From Burkholderiales bacterium (GTDB lineage: Bacteria > Pseudomonadota > Gammaproteobacteria > Burkholderiales > Burkholderiaceae_D): 60,883 nucleotides of DNA. Every line of letters starts with the position of its first letter. Positions within the stretch are counted from its first letter, which is position 1. The notes under the pieces are model-generated. The model made no database searches, was not told the DNA's origin, and was given only the letters and a program-made list of their open reading frames with translations. Both the position numbers and the translations under genes were made by a program. Positions 55,393-60,883 of the stretch are shown here, one piece after another. The stretch lies in assembly GCA_947451925.1 (NCBI GenBank), contig CANGAW010000011.1, positions 1-60,883 of the forward strand, read 5' to 3'.

Positions 55393-57432
55393 TCAAATAT
55401 CAACGGGGTCAACTTCAAGCGTCCAGCGAACTTTGGATTTCAGCGCACGCAAATCTGCGACCCAGGGCTTTAAAAATGCCTGCAGCTGCATGCGCGACAC
55501 CGACTCAACCAGCAACTGGGCACGTTCGATACCGGCCACGCGCGTAATTGTCATCGGTACCGGGTCATTGATGATGATGCCTTCATGGTCCAGCAAACCC
55601 CGCGCCTGTTCCAGAAAAGCCAGTGCCAGCGGCAGTTCACGTGCTTCTGCCCGCAACAAGGCCTGAAACATGAACGGTGGCAGTCCTGCACTACGACGCT
55701 CTTCCAGAGTTGTCTGCGCAAAACCGGCATAGTCATGTGCCAGCAAAGCTCTGTACAAAGGGTGAGCCGGATAGCGCGTCTGAATCAGGACTTCGCTGGG
55801 GTTGCCTTCAGCCGACTGTGCAGCACGGCCGGCACGACCGGCGACTTGCATCAATTGTGCAAAGAGTCGTTCGCCGGCGCGGTAATCCTGCGAAAACAAG
55901 GCCGTGTCCGGATTGATCGCACCAACTAAAGTGAGCCGCTGAAAATCATGACCTTTTGCCACCATCTGCGTGCCCAGCAAAATATCGACGTCGCCACGAT
56001 GCACGGAATCGAAGGCTTCCTGAGCGCTACCCTTCTTGCGGGTTGAATCGGCATCAATTCGCAACACGCGGGCATCGGGAAACATCTTTTGCAGCGTCTC
56101 TTCGACCCGTTGTGTACCGCGGCCCAGCGGCTGCAAGTCAACATTGCCGCAAGTCGGGCAGGCATTCGGTATACGCAGTTCAAGACTGCAATGATGGCAA
56201 CGCAAACGGCGTTCCGGCTTGTGCAACACCATAAACGCAGTGCAGCGCCGGCAATTGCTGATCCAGCCGCAGGCATCGCAATGGATAACGGGTGCATAAC
56301 CCCGGCGGTTCAGAAACAGCAAGGACTGCTCGCCTTTTTCCAGCCGCAACTTGATGGCGGCAACCAAGGGCTCAGCCAAACCGTCCGGGGCTTTATTGCG
56401 CTCCATGTCGATCAGGCTCACCCTTGGCAGTTGCGCGTTACTGGCTGCGCGCCGGGTGAGTTCCAGTTTGCGATAACGACCGGTAGCCGCATGTTGCCAG
56501 CTTTCCATCGACGGGGTGGCCGAACCCAGCACCACAGGAATATTGAGCTGATGCGCGCGCCAGATACCGAGGTCGCGCGCTGAATAACGCAAACCCTCCT
56601 GCTGCTTGTAAGAGGGATCATGCTCTTCATCAATCACGATCAGCTTCAAATCCGGCATGGAAGCCAGAACGGCCAGCCGCGTGCCCAGTACGATGTCGGC
56701 ATTACCAGTATGCGCGGCCATCCAGTTAAGCAAGCGCTCACCTTCAGCTAACTGGCTGTGCAAAGTTGCGAGTTGCAAATGGGGGAAACGGGCGCGGATG
56801 TTTCCTTCGAGCTGGGGTGTGAGATTAATTTCGGGCACCAGAATCAGCACCTGCGCGGCTTCGCCAGCCATTCTGGCACGATCCAGAATCCGCTCTGCAG
56901 CCTGCAAATAGACTTCTGTTTTACCGCTGCCAGTCACACCGAATAAGAGGTTGACCGAAAAACCCGTGTCAGCTTCCAGCGCCAATACCGCTTGCTCTTG
57001 CTCGTCATGGAGCTGTGGCCGCACGGATGCCGTTGCAAGCGCAGGGGCCTTGAGCTTGGCGGTTTTTTTGATGGCCTTGTCCAGCGCCGTGTTTTTCAGC
57101 GCCCGCAGGTTTTTCGGGCTGCAGGGGATGACCACCTCGCCGACTGGCCGCTGATAGTAATCTGCAGCGAAATAACACAGCGCCAGCCATTTTGATGACA
57201 ACGGGGCAAGCTGGCTGCGCACGGCAATCACATCACGGATTTTGTCTTCTGCCAGATCACTCGCTTGCTGGACAGCCAAAATCAGGCCGACCACTTCCCG
57301 GCGACCAAATGGCACCAGCACGAATTGGCCAACCTGCGGAATGGGCTCGGCCTCATCCGATTTTATCCAGCGATAATCAAACGCTGTGTCAAGCGGGGTG
57401 TCGAGCGCGACCTTTACAATTCGGCGTTCCAC
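55393..57432 (-). CDS. priA: Primosomal replication protein N' (PriA helicase)
   Basis: 679 residues with GTG start. Helicase motifs: GVTGSGKTEVYL (I), VIDEEHDPSYKQ (II), LGSATPSMES (III); zinc-binding cysteines in CDACGWISNCRRC and CHHCSLELRIPNACPTCG; motif V LGTQMVAKGHDF and VI QVAGRAGRA. It restarts stalled forks. Its 5' end borders the DnaA-box region, which is relevant for origin assignment. Confidence 0.95.
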   Translation of the reverse strand: MERRIVKVALDTPLDTAFDYRWIKSDEAEPIPQVGQFVLVPFGRREVVGLILAVQQASDLAEDKIRDVIAVRSQLAPLSSKWLALCYFAADYYQRPVGEVVIPCSPKNLRALKNTALDKAIKKTAKLKAPALATASVRPQLHDEQEQAVLALEADTGFSVNLLFGVTGSGKTEVYLQAAERILDRARMAGEAAQVLILVPEINLTPQLEGNIRARFPHLQLATLHSQLAEGERLLNWMAAHTGNADIVLGTRLAVLASMPDLKLIVIDEEHDPSYKQQEGLRYSARDLGIWRAHQLNIPVVLGSATPSMESWQHAATGRYRKLELTRRAASNAQLPRVSLIDMERNKAPDGLAEPLVAAIKLRLEKGEQSLLFLNRRGYAPVIHCDACGWISNCRRCTAFMVLHKPERRLRCHHCSLELRIPNACPTCGNVDLQPLGRGTQRVEETLQKMFPDARVLRIDADSTRKKGSAQEAFDSVHRGDVDILLGTQMVAKGHDFQRLTLVGAINPDTALFSQDYRAGERLFAQLMQVAGRAGRAAQSAEGNPSEVLIQTRYPAHPLYRALLAHDYAGFAQTTLEERRSAGLPPFMFQALLRAEARELPLALAFLEQARGLLDHEGIIINDPVPMTITRVAGIERAQLLVESVSRMQLQAFLKPWVADLRALKSKVRWTLEVDPVDI

Positions 57433-57460
57433 AACTTAATGTAAACCCTTAGAAGTTTTG

Positions 57461-57526
57461 CTAAGCCTCGGTTTAACAAGGTGTTTTTCGACTATCCACA
57501 AAATATGTGGATAACTTTGTGCATAA
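57461..57526. repeat. DnaA-box module A
   Basis: CTAAGCCTCGGTTT, then TATCCACA-AAATA-TGTGGATA (two boxes facing each other, 57493-57513), then TGTGCATAA at 57518-57526. The same order recurs in module B about 333 bp away. Confidence 0.8.
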
Positions 57527-57793
57527 GTGGGGCTTGACAGGCTAAAACCCAGATTCTATGCGGGCTCAGACACTTTGCTCAAGCAGCGGGCAGTAATTTA
57601 AGGCTTATAAAATCAATGACTTAGAGATGCTCAAAAAAAAATTGAAAAAAATTTCTTTTAATTTTTACTTGACTTGGCAAAGTTAATTTTTGTGAATAAG
57701 TAGGCGTTGACGGGCAGAAAAAGCTTGTCGCAAAGTACATTTCTTGTTTCCTATTTCGCCCGAATAAGCTCAAGTCAAATAAGGAAAAGCACG

Positions 57794-57858
57794 CTAAGCC
57801 TCGGTTTTTACAAATCTTTCTGATATATCCACAAAGCTGTGGATATCTTTGTGAACAA
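57794..57858. repeat. DnaA-box module B
   Basis: CTAAGCCTCGGTTT at 57794-57807, then TATCCACA-AAGC-TGTGGATA (57826-57845), then TGTGAACAA (57850-57858). Box spacing matches module A to within a base, so this is a duplicated unit, not chance. Confidence 0.8.
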
Positions 57859-58085
57859 ATATTTATATCAAGTAACAAAAAGGCATCAGGACGTCCCGCT
57901 GATTCAAGGAAGTAAAAATTACACTTTTGAAAATATGATTAAAATCAGGTGCATAGAGCAATTAATGCCCAAACAATTTTTCGCCAACCTCTAATCAACG
58001 ATAAATGTGGCAGTCAACGAGAAATGTGCATAACTTGCTCGGAAGCAGCAATATATGCGCTACAACCAAGCAAGTCAGGCAAGAG

Positions 58086-59168
58086 TCAGGCGCGCATGCG
58101 GCGACTGATCGAATGCACGGCATCAACTAAGGCCGTCACCGACTCAGGTGGCGTAAATTGCGAGATGCCATGGCCTAGATTAAAGACATGGCCCTGACCA
58201 GCCTCGGGACGACCGTAAGACTGCAGCACCCGCTCAACCTGGGCATGAATCTGGTCTGGCTTGGCGAACAATACATTAGGGTCCAGGTTGCCTTGCAGCG
58301 CGACTTTGTGACCCACTTTCGCCCGTGCCTGTGCAAGATTGACGGTCCAGTCCAGACCTACTGCATCGGCTCCGGAATCGGCAATTTCTTCAAGCCACAG
58401 TCCGCCACCCTTGGTAAAGACGATGCACGGGATACGCACACCATCATGCTCGCGCTTGAGCTGAGCGATGACTTCGCGCATGTAGGCCAATGAAAATTCC
58501 TGATAGACGCCATCGGCCAATGCACCGCCCCAGGTATCAAAAATCATGACCGCTTGCGCGCCGGCTTCAATCTGGGCATTCAGATAGGCGGCGACGGCTG
58601 CGGCATTGGTCTTCAAAATGTGATGCATCAGATCCGGGCGGTCATAGAGCATGCTTTTGACCGTGCGGAAATCATCTGAGCCACGGCCTTCCACCATATA
58701 ACAGGCCAGTGTCCAGGGGCTGCCTGAAAATCCGATCAATGGCACCCTGCCATCCAGCGTTTTGCGGATTTGGGTCACGGCATCGAACACATATTGCAGG
58801 CTGGAGAGATCGGGGGCGCGCAGGGCCATCACGGCTTTTTCATCCCGCAGCGGATGGGCGAAGCGCGGGCCCTCACCTTCGGCAAAAGACAGGCCCAGAC
58901 CCATGGCATCGGGCACGGTCAGGATGTCGGAAAACAGGATGGCGGCATCGAGCTTATAGCGCTCCAGCGGCTGCAGCGTGACTTCAGTGGCGTAATCGGG
59001 GTTGGTCGCCAGCCCCATGAAAGAACCTGCCTGGGCGCGGGTGGCACGATACTCGGGCAAATAGCGCCCCGCCTGACGCATCAGCCACAGCGGCGTGTAA
59101 TCAGTAGGCTGGCGCATCAGCGCGCGCAGGAAGGTATCGTTTTTTAATGGGGCGAATTGAGTCGACAT
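58086..59168 (-). CDS. hemE: Uroporphyrinogen decarboxylase
   Basis: 360 residues from ATG 59168 ([17 protein letters not shown]); an ATG seven codons earlier at 59189 is possible. [19 protein letters not shown] and [16 protein letters not shown] are the two URO-D signatures, with the catalytic Asp in [14 protein letters not shown]. It decarboxylates uroporphyrinogen III to coproporphyrinogen III in haem synthesis. Normal length. Confidence 0.95.
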   Translation of the reverse strand: MSTQFAPLKNDTFLRALMRQPTDYTPLWLMRQAGRYLPEYRATRAQAGSFMGLATNPDYATEVTLQPLERYKLDAAILFSDILTVPDAMGLGLSFAEGEGPRFAHPLRDEKAVMALRAPDLSSLQYVFDAVTQIRKTLDGRVPLIGFSGSPWTLACYMVEGRGSDDFRTVKSMLYDRPDLMHHILKTNAAAVAAYLNAQIEAGAQAVMIFDTWGGALADGVYQEFSLAYMREVIAQLKREHDGVRIPCIVFTKGGGLWLEEIADSGADAVGLDWTVNLAQARAKVGHKVALQGNLDPNVLFAKPDQIHAQVERVLQSYGRPEAGQGHVFNLGHGISQFTPPESVTALVDAVHSISRRMRA

Positions 59169-59241
59169 TCGTATGCTCTGTGCAGTCATCGGGAGGCCGT
59201 ATTATCGCCGAAACCCGGCAAGAACCCCGCCTGAACTTGAT

Positions 59242-60021
59242 CTAGGGCGCCAGCACCAGTTCGACCTTCGCTTCCTGCAAGATCGAGATCAGGCCAGCCG
59301 GTGGCAGCCCATCGCAAAACAGTTTGTCGATTTGCGTCAGGTGTCCAAGTCTGACCAAGGCCTGACGGCCGAATTTGTCCTGATCCGCCACCAGCCAGAC
59401 TTCCCTTGACTGCTCGATGATGGCTTGCGCCACTTTGACTTCGCGCGGATCGAAGTCGCGTAAAGTGCCATCCGGCTCGATGCTCGACACGCCAATGATG
59501 CCGACGTCCACCTTGAACTGGCGAATGAAATCAATCGTCGCTTCGCCAACAATACCGCGGTCCCGGCCACGCACTACGCCGCCGGCCAATATCACTTCAC
59601 AACCGGGCTGGTCCGACAAGATTGCGGCCACATTCAGGTTGTTGGTCACCACATGCAGCCCCTGATGATGGACCAATGCCCGCGCAACTTCCTCGGTGGT
59701 GGTGCCAATATTAATCATCAGCGAACAACCGGGCCGCACCCGCGCTGCCACTGCCGCAGCAATGCGACGCTTGGCATCCATGTTCAATACCTGCCGCTGG
59801 CTGTAGTCAATGTTCTCAACCGAGGAAGGCAAGCCGACGCCGCCGTGATAGCGCGCCAATAATTTGGCTTCTTCCATCAATTTGACATCGCGGCGCACCG
59901 TCTGCGGCGTGACCGCCAGCTGTTGTGCCAAGTCTTCAACCGACACGGTGACATGCCGGCGTACCGCTTCAAGCAAACTACGCTGGCGTGGATTGAGCGT
60001 CATGATTTTGTCCAGACTCAT
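59242..60021 (-). CDS. glpR: DeoR-family repressor, GlpR-like
   Basis: 259 residues. The N-terminal DeoR HTH (RQRSLLEAVRRHVTVSVEDLAQQLAVTPQTVRRDVKLMEE) with LARYHGGVGLPSS, then the sugar-phosphate-binding DeoRC domain (INIGTTTEEVARAL, GIVGEATIDFIRQFKVDVGIIGVS). Divergent from glpD with repeated TTTGTTCG sites between. Two ATGs (60021, 60003) are possible; neither has a strong ribosome site. The likely inducer is glycerol 3-phosphate. Confidence 0.88.
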   Translation of the reverse strand: MSLDKIMTLNPRQRSLLEAVRRHVTVSVEDLAQQLAVTPQTVRRDVKLMEEAKLLARYHGGVGLPSSVENIDYSQRQVLNMDAKRRIAAAVAARVRPGCSLMINIGTTTEEVARALVHHQGLHVVTNNLNVAAILSDQPGCEVILAGGVVRGRDRGIVGEATIDFIRQFKVDVGIIGVSSIEPDGTLRDFDPREVKVAQAIIEQSREVWLVADQDKFGRQALVRLGHLTQIDKLFCDGLPPAGLISILQEAKVELVLAP

Positions 60022-60040
60022 TTCAAAAGAACAAACAATG

Positions 60041-60107
60041 AAAACAAACGAACAAATATGGTCGCAATAATGTTGATTTTTGTTCGTTTAGCGATTATCT
60101 TTGTTCG
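60041..60107. promoter_or_regulatory. Candidate GlpR operators between glpR and glpD
   Basis: AAACGAACAAA (60046-60056) and TTTGTTCGTTT (60079-60089) are a perfect 11-bp inverted pair, and TTTGTTCG recurs at 60100-60107. Similar AGAACAAAC occurs near 60029. The placement in the divergent gap fits DeoR-type repression of both genes. Confidence 0.7.
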
Positions 60108-60249
60108 GCATTATCAACAGCAGACATCGTTTTAGCAATTCCCGATGACAAATTTTTTGTGATTTTTCATCAAGCACTGCGGCAGATCGTGCCAGCCCAT
60201 GCTGAGTCCTGTTTAATCTCCACATACTTAAACCGATCAAACCAAGCCA

Positions 60250-60883
60250 ATGGAACCAGTCAGCGACAACAAAACCTGTGATGTGCTGATCGTCGGCGGC
60301 GGCATCAATGGCGCCGGCATCGCACGCGATGCAGCCGGCCGCGGCCTGTCGGTGATTCTGTGTGAAAAAGATGATCTGGCCGCGCATACCTCGTCGGCCT
60401 CGACCAAACTGATCCATGGTGGCCTGCGTTATCTTGAACAATATGAATTCGGGCTGGTGCGCAAGGCCTTGATCGAGCGCGAAGTCTTGCTGCGCTCGGC
60501 GCCGCACATCATGTGGCCGATGCGCTTTGTCATGCCACACGATAAAGGCCAGCGACCCGCATGGATGATTCGCGCCGGCCTGCTCGCCTATGACCTGCTT
60601 GCCAGGCGCGAAATCTTACCCGGCTCGGGCAGCATTGATCTGCGCACCCATGCGGCGGGCAAACCACTGAAACCCGAATTCACCAAGGGCTTTATTTATT
60701 CCGATGGCTGGGTCGATGACGCGCGACTCGTCGTTTTGAATGCGCTGGCCGCAGCTGAAAAAGGGGCCACGATTCTTCCCCATACCGCTTGTGAAGCGGC
60801 GCACCGCGAAGGCGAATACTGGCAGGTCACTTTGCGTGACAAACAGGGAGATCAAACCCGGGTCCGGGCGCGCTGCCTGGTCA
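60250..60883 (+). CDS. glpD: Aerobic glycerol-3-phosphate dehydrogenase, C-terminus cut by window edge
   Basis: About 211 residues are present. CDVLIVGGGINGAGIARDAAGRGLSVILCEKDDLAAHTSSASTKLIHGGLRYLE is the FAD-binding Rossmann motif and the GlpD signature. It oxidises glycerol 3-phosphate at the membrane, passing electrons to quinone. The gene runs off the right edge. No strong ribosome site precedes the ATG. Confidence 0.93.
   Translation, partial: MEPVSDNKTCDVLIVGGGINGAGIARDAAGRGLSVILCEKDDLAAHTSSASTKLIHGGLRYLEQYEFGLVRKALIEREVLLRSAPHIMWPMRFVMPHDKGQRPAWMIRAGLLAYDLLARREILPGSGSIDLRTHAAGKPLKPEFTKGFIYSDGWVDDARLVVLNALAAAEKGATILPHTACEAAHREGEYWQVTLRDKQGDQTRVRARCLV

Larger units (their letters stand above)
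57433..58085. other. AT-rich non-coding region, candidate oriC
   Basis: 653 bp with no gene. Four perfect TTATNCACA DnaA boxes (57506-57514, 57518-57526, 57691-57699, 58025-58033, all minus-strand orientation) and four single-mismatch boxes (57492-57500, 57825-57833, 57838-57846, 57850-57858). An A/T-only-like block (57628-57672, AAAAAAAAATTGAAAAAAATTT) could be the unwinding element. Placed between priA and hemE. dnaA is not in the window, so the origin call is inference; a DnaA-titration locus is an alternative. Confidence 0.6.

Noticed and set aside
57433..58085. A small protein frame (about 85 codons, minus strand, 57621-57878) inside the DnaA-box region.
   Set aside because: Product is low-complexity Phe/Ser/Lys rich, the frame overlaps DnaA boxes and the AT-rich block, and no ribosome site supports it.
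1..60883. CRISPR arrays, prophages and insertion sequences.
   Set aside because: No regularly spaced direct repeats, no cas genes, no phage structural genes, no transposase frames were seen.

Overview
The window looks like a piece of a betaproteobacterial chromosome, most likely order Burkholderiales and probably an Oxalobacteraceae-type organism. This rests on gene content and order (liuR-liuA-aceK-thiolase, priA and hemE as neighbours, the otsA/otsB/GH15 trio, a liv-type ABC cluster flanked by two acyl-CoA ligases) and on moderate GC by eye; no database search was possible. Nearly all of it is dense, ordinary chromosomal coding sequence. There is no prophage, no insertion sequence and no CRISPR array. 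Both ends cut through a gene (an outer-membrane barrel on the left, glpD on the right).

Layout: 1-0.8 kb, an outer-membrane barrel protein and a tiny lipoprotein. 0.8-5.6 kb, trehalose metabolism (GH15, otsB, and an otsA fused to a membrane sensor-like N-terminus). 5.8-6.5 kb, a Crp/Fnr-type regulator divergent from a 6.6-15.0 kb transport and activation operon (acyl-CoA synthetase, LivG/H/M/substrate-binding/F-type ABC transporter, phenylacetate-CoA-ligase-like enzyme). 15.2-16.7 kb, a 516-residue protein of unknown function. 16.9-18.6 kb, an AT-richer AbiEi/AbiEii toxin-antitoxin pair. 18.7-22.2 kb, small metabolic and unknown genes. 22.3-35.6 kb, a leucine/isovalerate catabolic block (liuE, liuD, liuB, liuA and LiuR with its palindromic operator), interleaved with bioB, bioA, ychJ, an acyl-CoA dehydrogenase, a thiolase and aceK. 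35.8-42.1 kb, a metallo-beta-lactamase-fold enzyme, an HTH regulator, a vitamin-B12-binding-like protein, an SDR, dsbA, a SPOR protein and argS. 42.4-49.1 kb, a TbpB-like lipoprotein, ccmABCDE, a DenD-like dehydrogenase, tRNA-Arg(CCG) and a membrane-anchored cytochrome c. 49.2-57.4 kb, a yqjDEK-like operon, a YdcF-family protein, tRNA-Asp(GTC), DUF2288, slyX, DUF2256, a Rep-type helicase and priA. 57.4-58.1 kb, an AT-rich non-coding stretch packed with DnaA boxes. 58.1-60.9 kb, hemE, then a glpR-like repressor divergent from glpD.

How the genes work together: in the liu block, isovaleryl-CoA dehydrogenase, the two methylcrotonyl-CoA carboxylase subunits and HMG-CoA lyase turn isovaleryl-CoA into acetoacetate and acetyl-CoA. 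A thiolase handles acetoacetyl-CoA, AceK can divert isocitrate to the glyoxylate shunt, and BioA/BioB supply part of the biotin pathway for the carboxylase. The hydratase step (LiuC) is not encoded here. The ccm genes load haem onto apocytochromes, and a c-type cytochrome lies 2 kb downstream, but ccmF, ccmG and ccmH are absent.

The most noteworthy signals are: a duplicated three-box DnaA module between priA and hemE that makes a good candidate replication origin; a membrane-sensor/OtsA fusion; the unknown 516-residue protein whose C-terminus faintly resembles phospho-lyase domains; an AbiE pair whose promoter carries a perfect inverted repeat over the -10 box and the start codon; and a dispersed palindromic repeat family present in at least seven places.
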